A stretch of 49,842 nucleotides of DNA from Mastigocoleus sp. MO_188.B34 (GCF_030065675.1 NZ_JASJDK010000030.1:1-49842), one strand, 5' to 3'. Positions 37,370-47,437 are shown, counted from the first letter of the stretch. Notes: a model not told the origin generated them from the sequence alone. A program made the numbers and translations.

Positions 37370-37749
37370 TAACTAACACCCAATGGGGGTGATTTTCTCA
37401 TTATTCAACTTTGAAGCAAGTGTAACACAAAATAATTCATACTAAACTACACCACATTATATGTGTTGTTCAAAAAATAAATTTTGCGATCGCAAACATT
37501 TTTAAAATATAAAAATTTGATCCTGATTTTGTTCGAACAATTATTATGTGAAAAATATGATATGAAAAATCAGCAGCTTCCAGTATTCTTCACGAGAAAG
37601 CTACTGATGGAGAGTCAAAAAATGCGTACTGTATTATCATAAATTTAGTTTAAAAATGGTAATAATAAAATCACCCTTTGGGGTTATTTTTATCCTTGGC
37701 CGGAATTAAAACTCGAGTATTTATCTATTTGCAGAATATTTTTAGGCAA

Positions 37750-37890
37750 ATATGTTACCTGTGAGGGGTGACACCCATGCAGGTCTTAGCCCCATAGCGG
37801 TTCTCAGATACTTTTCCTAAAATGAAGCCTCAACAACAATCAACACAAGCGCCAGGTTAAGGCACCGTATTTACTGGCGCTTTTATTTTA
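37750..37890 (+). ncRNA. Candidate structured small RNA (5' end unknown)
   Basis: On the plus strand, ACCTG...GGGGT-GAC-ACCC...CAGGT forms a nested hairpin (about 37759-37786). After about 60 bases there is a strong intrinsic terminator (37847-37890). No reading frame explains this. It matches no riboswitch or RNA family I recognise. Confidence 0.3.
37847..37890 (+). terminator. Intrinsic terminator
   Basis: AAGCGCCAG (37847-37855) pairs with CTGGCGCTT (37874-37882) around an 18-base loop, followed by TTTATTTTATT. No annotated plus-strand gene ends just before it, so it may end a small RNA. Confidence 0.7.
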
Positions 37891-37977
37891 TTCTTCAAAG
37901 TGCTCAATAGTGCAGATGTCCTTCACCCCTCAGGGTAGACGCACCGCAATAAAATTTTTTCTCCTTTTCCCCAGTCA

Positions 37978-38454
37978 CTAATCCCTAATTCCTATTACAG
38001 CTTCCAAAGCAACTTTGATCGCTCTTTCTTTTTGGGGATCTACCCCTTGGGAGTATTCCAAAGAGAAAGGAACGCTGATATCAGGTTTTACCCCATTTCC
38101 CTCCAAACGGTATTTATTGTTAATCAAAACATCTGCTACAGCAAGGTAAATAACACTACCATCTTTCATAATAAAAGGACTACCTCCAACCACAGCTCCA
38201 GCAGTTTGAGAGCCAACTATTGGACCAATTTTATGCTGTTTGAAACCAAATGCTAAAATTTCCTTACCGCTTCTACTACCTTTATTCACCAATAAAACTA
38301 CTGGTTTTTTCCATTGAAAATTACTATTTACAGGCTTGCGATCGCGTCTAATGAAAGTAATACTCGGGCTTTCACCAGTAAATATATGAAGATAATCTGG
38401 ATCTGCTCCACCCCAACCATCTCTTAAATCCAAAACTAGTCCATCTGCATCTTT
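37978..38454 (-). pseudogene. S41-family peptidase, C-terminal fragment
   Basis: The readable part starts abruptly with KDADGLVLDLRDGWGGADPD, continues through PVVLLVNKGSRSGKEIL (the region of the catalytic Ser) and GSQTAGAVVGGSPF, and ends normally in EAVIGIRD. About half or more of an S41 (C-terminal processing-type) peptidase, including any PDZ domain, is missing. The break lies exactly at a dispersed 20-bp repeat (38452-38471). The TTG at 38433 is probably only an artefactual start. Confidence 0.8.
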
Positions 38455-38471
38455 TTACTTGCGCGTAGCGC
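38452..38471 (+). repeat. Dispersed GC-rich repeat, copy 2
   Basis: TTTTTACTTGCGCGTAGCGC, identical in reverse complement to 47127-47146; 15 bases of it recur at 21986-22000. Confidence 0.85.
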
Positions 38472-38573
38472 AATATCTCAACTCAACAAGTTATGAGCGC
38501 GAGGTTTGTGCCTTCGAGCTAAACTATATGAGTAGAATTCCTATTTCATAAGACTTTTGTCTAACATCAAAGA

Positions 38574-40061
38574 ATGACTATTGACTACGATGTCGTAATT
38601 ATTGGTGGTACTTTAGCAGGACGTTATGCTGCTTGGAGCGCAACCCAGTTTAAAGCTAGAGTTGCTTTAGTTGAACCGAATGTTAGCCAAGAGCCGATTA
38701 AAAACTCGATTAAAAATTATACTTTTACTCAAACGAGTAAATTTTTACAGAAATTAAGTAACCTACCCGGTTTTGGTATTGATGCTTTGTGTTCTGGGAG
38801 CAAATCTGAGACAAAAGAACAATGTCAAATCCTTTGGAATTGGGATCGGGCAATGTTATACGCTAATGGCATTGTTGCTAATACTCATCAACAACTTTCG
38901 CCAACAATGTTAGCAGCACAAGGGGTAGATGTTGTTACCGAACAAGGTCAATTTCAAACATCACCAAATTTGAGCTTTGTTGTAAAGGATCGCTCCCTGC
39001 GCAGTCGTAGTTATTTACTCGCAACAGGTGCTATCCCAGCAATTCCGGATATAGAAGGGTTGGAATCTGTAGGTTATGTGACTCCCTTGAATATTTGGGA
39101 TTTGTTTGCGCGATTATCGCAGTCTACACCACCAAAAAACTGGACTATTGTTGGTGGTTTACCTCAAAGCATTGAAATAGCACAAATTTTAGTACGCTTA
39201 AATTGTCAAGTCACCTTGATATTGGAGCATCCTTATATTTTTCCCCAGTTGGATCCAGAGATTGCTTTACTCATTCTTGCTGAATTAGAAGCTGAGGGAG
39301 TACGAATACTTCAAGAAACTGTAGTTACCCAAGTACGACAGATTGATGGGAAAAAATGGCTTCAAGCAGGAGATAAAGCAATTGAAACCGACGAAATTGT
39401 AGTAGCAACTGCACAACAACCAAATATTGAATATCTTAATTTGGCTGCAGTAGGGGTCAAATGGTATCAAAATCGCCTTGTAGTAAATAAAAAATTACAA
39501 ACAACCAACCATAAAATTTATGCTTGTGGGGATGTAATGGGAGGTTATAGTTTTACCAACATTGCTAATTATGAAGCAAGAGTTGCACTCAAAAATGCTT
39601 TATTCTTTCCCCTGTCTAAAGTTAATTATCGTAGTATTCCTTGGGGAATGTCTTCCCAACCAGCAATTGCACAAGTCGGTTTAACAGAACCACAAGCTAA
39701 ACGTCGATATAGTCCAAAAAAAATTATAATTTTAAAACAATATTTTAAAACACTAGCTAAAGCCCAAGTCCAAGATGAAATCACTGGTATTTGTAAATTA
39801 ATAATCCGTCCTAATGGGGAAATATTAGGTGCTTCGATTTTAGGTAAAAATGCAGGAGAAGTAATTAATATTATTGCTTTAGCGATCGCCAAAAAAATCA
39901 AAATTAAAGAACTATCATCTTTATCTGCAATCTATCCAAGTTACTCCGAAATATTGGTACAAACAGCCCAAATGTGGGAACGGGAAAAACTCAATCGCAA
40001 TATGGGTCTAAAGGACTTTCTCGAAAATTTCTTCCACTTCCGTCGTTCTTGGAAAATTTAG
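38574..40061 (+). CDS. FAD-dependent pyridine nucleotide-disulfide oxidoreductase-like protein
   Basis: 495 residues with the two-dinucleotide-fold layout of the lipoamide dehydrogenase / mercuric reductase family: YDVVIIGGTLAGRYAAW (FAD), LLATGAIPAIPDIEG, WTIVGGLPQSIEIAQIL (NAD(P)), YACGDVMGGYSFTNIANYEA and a C-terminal dimer domain. The redox CxxxxC pair expected near residue 45 is absent (no Cys around EPIKNSIKNYTF), and the C-terminal His-Glu dyad region reads SAIYPSYSEIL with Tyr for His. So it is not a classical disulfide reductase; another FAD/NAD(P)H oxidoreductase role is likely. Gene intact. Confidence 0.85.
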   Translation: MTIDYDVVIIGGTLAGRYAAWSATQFKARVALVEPNVSQEPIKNSIKNYTFTQTSKFLQKLSNLPGFGIDALCSGSKSETKEQCQILWNWDRAMLYANGIVANTHQQLSPTMLAAQGVDVVTEQGQFQTSPNLSFVVKDRSLRSRSYLLATGAIPAIPDIEGLESVGYVTPLNIWDLFARLSQSTPPKNWTIVGGLPQSIEIAQILVRLNCQVTLILEHPYIFPQLDPEIALLILAELEAEGVRILQETVVTQVRQIDGKKWLQAGDKAIETDEIVVATAQQPNIEYLNLAAVGVKWYQNRLVVNKKLQTTNHKIYACGDVMGGYSFTNIANYEARVALKNALFFPLSKVNYRSIPWGMSSQPAIAQVGLTEPQAKRRYSPKKIIILKQYFKTLAKAQVQDEITGICKLIIRPNGEILGASILGKNAGEVINIIALAIAKKIKIKELSSLSAIYPSYSEILVQTAQMWEREKLNRNMGLKDFLENFFHFRRSWKI

Positions 40062-40176
40062 CAGGTTGAGGATTGGGGACTGGGGATTAGGGATTTATTG
40101 ACGTTAGTGCAGTACATTTTTTTAGCGCAACTCTATCTTCCCAATCGCTTGTCGCCGATACCCAATACCTAATATC

Positions 40177-42033
40177 TTATTTCTTCCTTTCCGTCAAAGA
40201 AACACTACCAATACCTTGAATAATACCGCGACCAATTAATCCTAAACTACGACCAACAACCTTGGTAAGTACGAAAACAACACCACTACCAAATAAAGAG
40301 AAAACAGCTTGTAATCTTGGTTTAACTGCATCACTAAACTCAAGCATTAAAGTAACAATCAGCGGAACACCACCAAGTTGATTTAGCTCTTCACCACGCG
40401 GTGCATAAATTGAGATTTTAGCTAAACCTCTCGGTCCAAAAACAAATAGTTCGTAACGACTTTCAAAAATTGCTTTTGGTTCGCCAACATAGTTTTGGAG
40501 ACGATATTTCCAAGATAAATTATTTCTGAAACTTTCTATCTCTCTGGTAGAAAATAATTTTGGTTCGTAGTAAGTTTGTTTAATTACTTCCAAATCTCCC
40601 AAGGAATTCAATAGGGGTTGTACTGCAGCATTCCCAACCTGGATCAATAAATTCTCTAGGACTATTGAACCATGTTCATTTGCCTCCGCACTACCTGCTG
40701 GATAAGAATTATTATTGATGTATAAATCTGTTTGAAATAGAAGATAAGCGAGTAACTCTGGAACTAGAGGAATTTTTTCTAAAATTTCTTCTTCTATAAT
40801 CTCAACACTTTTGAGTAATACATCAATAATTTCTACTGGACGTTTATCCACATTAATTAAAGAAAACTTGCCATAAAATTCTGTAATTGTTTCTTGCCAT
40901 AAATCTCGTAATATTTTACTTCTTAATTCTGGTAGGCGAGTAATAGCAATTTTAGCAAATCTCAAATCATCAAGAATATTCGCAAATTTCTGCAAAATTA
41001 AATAAATTAATTCTCTTTTTTTTGTTTCACGAAAAATATCAATTTCTAAGGGAGTATCTGTAACATTTTGTAAGCTAAATTGTAGTTTATTAATGCAAGC
41101 AGAAAATAAAATTGATTGTAAAGCTCTGGGGCTAAGTAAAGAGGGTGTTGATAGAGGTTTAGGTTCGGAATAGGTAGCGATTGCACTATCTGCAAAAGAT
41201 TCTGTAGATAATTTTGTTCTAAAGAGATTATTCGCTCTTTGTGCTTCTTGGGTGGGTGAAGATGGAGCTACCAAATGTTGGAGTAACCAACGAGCTGCAA
41301 ATAATTCTCGTTGTCTCCCGGTAAGAATCGCTCGATCTAATATTGGAATCCCTGGAACTTGTAATTGTGTTCTCACTTCTGTCAAGGATTTATTGATATA
41401 ACTACTCCCTGACGAATAAAGATAACTGCGCAGTTTAATTAAACGATTTGATAAAGCTTTGATTTTATCCTGTGTATTTCCAAATTCTTCTGTAACTTCT
41501 ATTTGTTCTGGAAATGTCAAGTTTTGCGTTGAAGATGCTGACTCTGTTTCTACTTGCTTTTCCTGTTGTTTTTCTATATTTTCCAGACATTCTTCGTTAT
41601 TGGTGGAACCAAACCAATAATTCTGACCTGAAGCGATAATTTCAATTGCAGAAACAATCTGATTTAATGGGGTACCTTTGGGACAATAACCATCTACCCC
41701 AAGTGCTTTTGCTCCAAGGAGTAATCCCTCATCCTGACAGGAAGTAACTAGCAGCAATGGTAAGTTAGGATATAGGGCTTTGATCTGTCTACATAGTTGT
41801 AAACCCAACTGCTGACTTTCATCCGAGCGACCATTACCCAGTTCTAAAATAACTAGATTTACTTGGTTAGGGTCTTTAAGAGCAAGTTCTGCTAAGATTT
41901 GCAAAGCAATAATATCTGTTTGGGCTTCTGATATTACTTGCAAATTAGGCTCTTGTTCTAGTGCGATCCGCAACCCTAGTCGAAAAATAGGGTCTGGATC
42001 TATTAACAATAAGTTTAAAGGGCGATCGCTCAT
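40177..42033 (-). CDS. Response-regulator receiver protein with DUF3685
   Basis: 618 residues. An N-terminal receiver domain (about 5-140) has the acidic pair LLLIDPDP, LLLVTS and the Lys in GYCPKGTPL, but the phospho-acceptor position reads VILELG, with Glu64 in place of Asp. Next comes a linker (about 150-190), then the long cyanobacterial DUF3685 domain (about 200-610), ending in a hydrophobic, Gly-rich C-terminus (LFGSGVVFVLTKVVGRSLGL). No HTH DNA-binding domain is evident. The Glu suggests a pseudo-receiver, perhaps locked in an active-like state. Function unknown. Confidence 0.85.
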   Translation of the reverse strand: MSDRPLNLLLIDPDPIFRLGLRIALEQEPNLQVISEAQTDIIALQILAELALKDPNQVNLVILELGNGRSDESQQLGLQLCRQIKALYPNLPLLLVTSCQDEGLLLGAKALGVDGYCPKGTPLNQIVSAIEIIASGQNYWFGSTNNEECLENIEKQQEKQVETESASSTQNLTFPEQIEVTEEFGNTQDKIKALSNRLIKLRSYLYSSGSSYINKSLTEVRTQLQVPGIPILDRAILTGRQRELFAARWLLQHLVAPSSPTQEAQRANNLFRTKLSTESFADSAIATYSEPKPLSTPSLLSPRALQSILFSACINKLQFSLQNVTDTPLEIDIFRETKKRELIYLILQKFANILDDLRFAKIAITRLPELRSKILRDLWQETITEFYGKFSLINVDKRPVEIIDVLLKSVEIIEEEILEKIPLVPELLAYLLFQTDLYINNNSYPAGSAEANEHGSIVLENLLIQVGNAAVQPLLNSLGDLEVIKQTYYEPKLFSTREIESFRNNLSWKYRLQNYVGEPKAIFESRYELFVFGPRGLAKISIYAPRGEELNQLGGVPLIVTLMLEFSDAVKPRLQAVFSLFGSGVVFVLTKVVGRSLGLIGRGIIQGIGSVSLTERKK

Positions 42034-43369
42034 AATTTTTTTTTAACAACACCGCCACTGTTTAGATTTTTTGTGGTCGTAATTTCGGTCGTAGTTCCAT
42101 AAATAAGCCGGTTTTTTCTTATTTCGGTCTGTTCACATAAACTGGGAAACAGAACATAATTTGTTTAGGAAACTATTGAATTTTTAATTAAAATCGACTC
42201 AATTCTTAGGTACCGCTTAGCAGAATATTATATTGAAATTCAGAATTTATGAATTTTACAGATGGTTAAGAGCCAGGAATCGCATCCAAATATTATTCGA
42301 TATATAGATTTCAAAATCAATATTATGCATTTTTGCACGCCTATTCTAGAAAAAGTATCAATCAATGTTATTTTTGGACAAATATTAGAAAATAGTTTGA
42401 AATCATATAAATTTGTTACTTTGTGTGACTTAACAGCAAAATTTACAACAAATTACAGATTAGTTAACAATACGTAGTTAAGCAATAAAATTTCCTATTT
42501 TCCCACCTCAATATAAATAAGTGTTAAAGCACGAAGTATTAAATTAAATCTCTCGATTTTGGTGAGAGCAATGCCACCATTGACCCAATGCGAGCGAGAT
42601 AGAATAATGAAGCTTCTATTTCAGGATACTAAACAACAGTAGCGATTAAAAACCTCAGATAATGATGAATATGAAATGCTTTTATGCCTGAGTAAAAATA
42701 ACTAGATATTCTGATTTATGGTGATTTTTGTTTAAATTTGGTGTATCCTTACCCATATTGATGGTGCTGGGCTGAAAATTTCTTGCTTGCTGTAATTGTT
42801 ATATAAGCCTAAATAATTAGGTTATGACATCTATGAGTGCTGTTTGTCGTAGACGCCCTAAAACTTTACGCAGTAATCTTTAGACGCGTCCAACTCGGTA
42901 CGCTTGCGCGCTTGCGCTAATTAATTGCACGTAGTGCTAATGCTAATTCGTGATTTGTTAAATATGGTTGTAGAGCCCCAAGTCAAGTGTTGCAATTGCA
43001 GATTTTGGATTCTACGATCATAGATATTTATATCTTCGCTTTTGCTTAGCTTGCTGTTTAGTAAAGTTAATAATTATATGTGTTTATTATATGGGTTCAC
43101 AGAAATTTTAATATATCAATCCAGTAACATTTGAGTTATGGCGTGAAGATCTAAAATAAAGCTAAGGTAGCACTGAAAACTGAACTGTAACCAAACCTAA
43201 ATTTAAACAACACACTAAAAATTAGGTTGATTTAGCGTTAATAAAAAAGTTTTATTTGATGGGATCGTAGTTAGTTAAAGATTGAGTGATATAAATTCCG
43301 ACCCCATGCTTGAAAATATATTCCATCTGGCTGGCTATGGTAACTTGGCTGCTAATTCCAGATTTTGAC
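42034..43369. other. Long AT-rich gene-poor region
   Basis: 1336 bases without a convincing gene. A 71-codon open frame (42262-42477) has no start signals and an atypical composition. A GC-rich island at about 42895-42935 (TTGCGCGCTTGCGC and TGCACGTAGTGC) resembles the dispersed repeats elsewhere. It could hold a degraded gene, but none is recognisable. Confidence 0.5.
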
Positions 43370-43816
43370 TTACTCTTGCGAATCTTGGCGGTATCCAAAA
43401 AAGTTGATGCTGTATTCAGTAATTTTAACCCCTGTTTGCTTTTCCACTTCCTGAATTAGTTCTTTTGGTAGTTGGACGTGGACATCTAAAATTTGTTGAG
43501 TATCTAAACAGTTAACATGACTGTGAGGATCTGTTATATTACCATACAAACGTCCATCAGAATGCTCTATGCATTCGATAATATTTTGAGAAGACAAGGC
43601 TTCTAAATTCTGATACACGGATGTGTGACCAATTTCCTTACCCTCTTGGTTGAGGCGATCATAAATTTCACGAGCTGATAAATGCTCTTCAGCTTGCCAT
43701 AATAACTCTAGAATAAAGCGACGCTGACGGCTAACTCGCATCCCAAGTGTTTGACAACGTTCTAAAGCATCTTCTAGAGAACGAATAGGTTTTGAAGTTA
43801 TTGCTGATTCTGACAT
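43370..43816 (-). CDS. furC: Fur-family regulator, FurC/PerR type
   Basis: A 148-residue Fur-superfamily repressor. The winged helix reads MRVSRQRRFILELLWQ...HLSAREIYDRLN...GHTSVYQNLEALSSQ; the dimer/metal domain has GRLYGN, HSHVNCLD and DVHVQLPKELIQEVE. A single Cys in HSHVNCLD and no CxxC pairs match the PerR-like FurC of Anabaena, as opposed to FurA or FurB. FurC controls peroxide response in Nostoc; the same here is inference. It stands alone with long spacers on both sides. Confidence 0.88.
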   Translation of the reverse strand: MSESAITSKPIRSLEDALERCQTLGMRVSRQRRFILELLWQAEEHLSAREIYDRLNQEGKEIGHTSVYQNLEALSSQNIIECIEHSDGRLYGNITDPHSHVNCLDTQQILDVHVQLPKELIQEVEKQTGVKITEYSINFFGYRQDSQE

Positions 43817-44843
43817 ATTTTAGTTTGTTAATAATTGGATTTTTTTTAAGACTGTTCTTTGATGTACCACCGATAGCTATGCTCTATTCAAAGGTGCTTG
43901 GTTAATTCATTACTTGCGTCCTCCTTTATTGCAAAAATTACAAAACAACATAATTAAATGCTTTGATTGATATTATTTTGCCTAAACAAACTCATTACCA
44001 CTTTAACTTAAAACCTTATTCAGCGTCTACTTGGAAGCGGATATTACAAGTGGATTAAGTAGAAATTGATTAATAAAAAAGAGCTATAAGCTGTCAAGTT
44101 ATTAGTAGTTAAAAAACTCAAGAAGCTAATTTAACTTTTGAAATTAAAAGTCTAAAGAAACTATAAAGAAAATCTTGGTATTTATTATTCATGCTAAATT
44201 GGGCAGCTTTGATAATTGTTCGTGTAGAGATTCTTACTGTTCATCATAAGTCAATTTTGTTTAGCAATGCTACAAAAAAGTACTGCCGGTAACAAATAAA
44301 AATAGTAAATTAAATAACTCAAAATTTAGCAGTATTTTGTTCTGTTAATAAATTCATCATTACAATCTCAAAAGTTTACATACGGTGATCTATTGTTTCG
44401 TTGCTGTGCGATCGAGTTGTACGAGATAAAGATATTTTACATTTATAGTACAAAGGCTCTATCCATTATATTGCTTGGTAATATTTTTCACTCATCTATT
44501 ACTGCTGTCATGGATCGAGAAATATTATTTTGTTGTTATTTTCCGGAAAGAATCTTGTTTTATCACATGCAAGATTAAATGATTACCTTATTTATACTGA
44601 ATTACAATGCAAATCGCTAAATAATCTTTCAGTATTTATACTAATTTACATAGAATCAATAAATACACATAATTGCTTTCAAAGCGACTTATTGTCGAGC
44701 AAAGGGACTAATGTATAGCTTTTCTACGGAGAGCTAGCGTTTGGAAACAACATCTACTTGAGTAATTATCCTGAAAGGCTGTAATTACGGCACAGAGTAA
44801 TTACGAAGCATAAAAATATCAAATCATCCAGGGTGACGGATCT
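43817..44843. other. Long intergenic region between furC and the S8 protease
   Basis: AT-rich with no convincing gene. Two short overlapping open frames (44393-44578, 44530-44718) lack start signals and family resemblance. It must contain both divergent promoters. A weak GGTGA lies 8 bases before the 44844 ATG. Confidence 0.5.
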
Positions 44844-47096
44844 ATGTCTTTAAAGACAAATAATGGGAGCAGCAACAATAATCTGAATGCTGACAAGATG
44901 CCATCTGTTGATATGAATTCACCATATTGTAGAGGTGAAATGCCCAATGGTGAGATGAGTTCTAGTCAGTTAGAGGATTCAAAACTTCACGTTCTAGTTG
45001 AATTACGCACATCCAACTCTCAAAGGAATTTGCAAACTCTTTCTAGTGCTGTAGCAGGAAGTGTTACAAGTTTCCAACTAGATCTCAATTATGAGCCAAT
45101 ACCAGTTAATCCCAGTAATAGATTCGCTGCAAATATTGGTTCGGAAGATGAAGAAACCATTCTTGTCCGGGGTGCAATAGATGAGCATCAGATACGAGAA
45201 CTGGAGGCACAGCCAAATGTTGTTAAAGTCTATAAAGATACACCAATTGCTCCCTTTGACCCTACTAGTACATTAGTAAAAAAACCTGCTCGAGATTTAG
45301 TTGAACCAGTTAGTAATACAAATAACTGCCCAATTGGAACCTGTGATTGTGCGGTGACCCAAGCCAAAGGAACGATCGCTGATGTTGCAAAATATTTGGG
45401 GATCGATAAAATTTGGGCTCGCGGATATAAAGGTGAAGGTATTGTTGTAGGAATTGTTGATGGTGGGATTACAGCAGAAGGTCGATCAGTTGGACATGGA
45501 GAAACCGAGCGTCGCATCCCGAATGTAATTGGTGGTCCCGATTCTGACTGGGGTACCAAAGCCCGTTCTTGGGGAGAGCACGGTAATATGTGTGCCACAG
45601 ATGTATTGGGTATGGCTCCAGAAGCCAAACTTTATGATTGTCGCCTCGCTGGTGGTGATGCTATATCCAATGCTTTAAGAGTATTTGAATGGGCAATTAA
45701 GCAGCACAAAACTGATGGTACACCCCAAATCCTGACCAACAGTTGGGGAATTTATCAAAAAAATTGGGATGAGTTTTATGCAACTAATCCGGATCATCCT
45801 TTTACTCGCAAAGTTGTAGAGGCTATTGAAGAAGGTATTTTAGTACTATTTGCTGCGGGTAACTGTGGTGGTAGTTGTCCGAGCGATCGCTGCGGTCAAG
45901 ACTTTGGTTCGGGTAAAAGTATTTGGGGTGCAAATGGACATCCCAGAGTTATCACAGTTGGTGCTGTAAATAAATATGAAGAATTTGTTGGTTATAGCAG
46001 TCAGGGACCTGCAGCATTAGATGAAAATAAACCTGATTTTTGCTCCATTACTCATTTCCAAGGCTATTTTGATTGTGATAACGGTACTTCTGCAGCAACA
46101 CCAATCGCTGCAGGTGCAGTAGCTCTGCTCAAGCAAGCAAAACCTTCCTTAACCCAAGCACAAATCAAAGATGCATTTAAGAGTACCGCTAAAAATATTG
46201 GTGAAGCCGGTTTTGATCAGCATTCTGGTGCTGGAGTAATCCAACCCCTAGTAGCTTTAGAAAAGATTTTACCCGAACAACCGAAATGCTCTAAACCCGT
46301 CAGATTGGGTGGTACATGTTTTTCTGCAGCAGGTGCAGCTTCTTGGGGGACAAACCGTCTCGATACATTTGTCCTGTCTGCTGATAGTTCAGTGCATCAT
46401 AAATATTGGGATGGTAAAACCTGGAGTGATTGGTTAAAAGTAGATGGCTTTAGTTTGAGGGCACCTGCAGTTATTGCTCCTGAAGAAAATAATCTTAATT
46501 TATTTGTAATTGGTCAAAAACGTCAGTTACTCCATAAGAAATGGAATGGTTGTAAATGGGGAGAATGGGAAGATTTAGGTGGTTTGTGTAAAAACGGTGT
46601 AGCTGTTAGTGCTTGGGGTTGCGAACGCCTTGACATATTTACAGTTGCTGCTGACAATGCCCTATGGTACAAGTATTGGAACGGTGACACTTGGAGTAAA
46701 TGGCAATCTTTAGGGGGCTTTTGTTTGGGAGCACCTACAGCAGTTGCAACTGCACAAAATCGTATTGATGTATTTGTTCGAGGTCACGACCATAGTATTT
46801 ATCAAAAATCTTGGAATGGTTCCACTTGGAGCAGTAATTGGCAAAATTTAGGTGGTCTGTGGTTGCATTCCCCAACCGTAACTTCCTCAAGTGAAAATCA
46901 TCTAGATTTATTTGCTGTAGGAACTGATAATACTTTGCATCGAAAATTTTGGAATGGCTTGACTTGGAGTCCCTGGAAAAGCATAGGAGATGATATTGCG
47001 ATCGCAGCGCCAAGTGCTGTTTCCTCAGGAGATAACCACATCAATATTTTTGTAGTTGGTTGCGACAATGCTCTCTACCACAAAAGTTTTGCTTAG
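44844..47096 (+). CDS. Subtilisin-like S8 protease with C-terminal PLL-type beta-propeller
   Basis: 750 residues. N-terminal about 140: polar leader plus an I9-inhibitor-like prosegment (HVLVELRTS, VRGAIDEHQIRELEAQPNVV). Residues about 190-475: S8 peptidase with Asp206 (GIVDGGI), His246 (GEHGNMCA), oxyanion Asn340 (FAAGNCGG) and Ser416 (NGTSAATPIAAG). Residues about 485-750: six repeats of the RLDxFxxxxDxxxxxKxWxGxxWSxW type, like PLL/DUF346 fucose-binding propellers. No clear signal peptide. The likely role is a protease targeted to sugar-bearing surfaces; localisation unknown. Catalytic triad intact. It is convergent with the haloperoxidase gene. Confidence 0.92.
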   Translation: MSLKTNNGSSNNNLNADKMPSVDMNSPYCRGEMPNGEMSSSQLEDSKLHVLVELRTSNSQRNLQTLSSAVAGSVTSFQLDLNYEPIPVNPSNRFAANIGSEDEETILVRGAIDEHQIRELEAQPNVVKVYKDTPIAPFDPTSTLVKKPARDLVEPVSNTNNCPIGTCDCAVTQAKGTIADVAKYLGIDKIWARGYKGEGIVVGIVDGGITAEGRSVGHGETERRIPNVIGGPDSDWGTKARSWGEHGNMCATDVLGMAPEAKLYDCRLAGGDAISNALRVFEWAIKQHKTDGTPQILTNSWGIYQKNWDEFYATNPDHPFTRKVVEAIEEGILVLFAAGNCGGSCPSDRCGQDFGSGKSIWGANGHPRVITVGAVNKYEEFVGYSSQGPAALDENKPDFCSITHFQGYFDCDNGTSAATPIAAGAVALLKQAKPSLTQAQIKDAFKSTAKNIGEAGFDQHSGAGVIQPLVALEKILPEQPKCSKPVRLGGTCFSAAGAASWGTNRLDTFVLSADSSVHHKYWDGKTWSDWLKVDGFSLRAPAVIAPEENNLNLFVIGQKRQLLHKKWNGCKWGEWEDLGGLCKNGVAVSAWGCERLDIFTVAADNALWYKYWNGDTWSKWQSLGGFCLGAPTAVATAQNRIDVFVRGHDHSIYQKSWNGSTWSSNWQNLGGLWLHSPTVTSSSENHLDLFAVGTDNTLHRKFWNGLTWSPWKSIGDDIAIAAPSAVSSGDNHINIFVVGCDNALYHKSFA

Positions 47097-47437
47097 CAAA
47101 TCTAATATCTGAGTTACAAAGATATGGCGCTACGCGCAAGTAAAAATTCAAAGGTTTGTAGTAGTGCTTTAGCACTTTAATCTAAAGCCCAACTACAAAC
47201 TCCTCAAAACTAACGAGACAAAGTATTGCCTGAAAATTCTAATAAAAGATTTTAAATTTCTCTACAATATTCGGCTAAAACGACAAAGACGTCACAGACG
47301 CGAGCGATCGCGTCTTTACTTGTATCAATACAGCCTCAGTAAAGAATAACCTCGGGAAAAATTAAACAGTAGGAGCGCACTTCTGTGCGCCCTAACTTAG
47401 TAATATCTGTTACGTTTAGGTCAGATAGATTCTTTAC
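47097..47437. other. Convergent spacer with several inverted repeats
   Basis: Contains the third dispersed repeat copy (47127-47146), an inverted repeat GTTTGTAGT/ACTACAAAC (47154-47200) with internal AGTGCTTTAGCACT, and a hairpin of the AGGAGCGCAC/GTGCGCCCT type (47371-47392). These can end transcription from both sides. No gene. Confidence 0.65.
47127..47146 (-). repeat. Dispersed GC-rich repeat, copy 3 (inverted)
   Basis: Exact reverse complement of 38452-38471, 30 bases after the S8 protease stop. Confidence 0.85.

Larger units (their letters stand above)
37370..37977. other. Gene-poor region with structured-RNA candidate
   Basis: 608 bases without a confirmed gene. A 26-codon frame (37562-37642, plus strand) is too short to call. 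The right part holds the candidate ncRNA with terminator listed separately. Confidence 0.5.

Noticed and set aside
37562-37642. 26-codon frame upstream of the small-RNA candidate
   Set aside because: Too short for a call by eye; no Shine-Dalgarno and no match to a known small protein.
42262-42477. 71-codon plus-strand frame in the long gap
   Set aside because: No start signals, no family resemblance, and an amino-acid mix expected from random AT-rich DNA.
44393-44718. Two overlapping short frames upstream of the S8 protease
   Set aside because: Cys/Tyr/Ile-rich, overlapping in different frames and without ribosome-binding sites.
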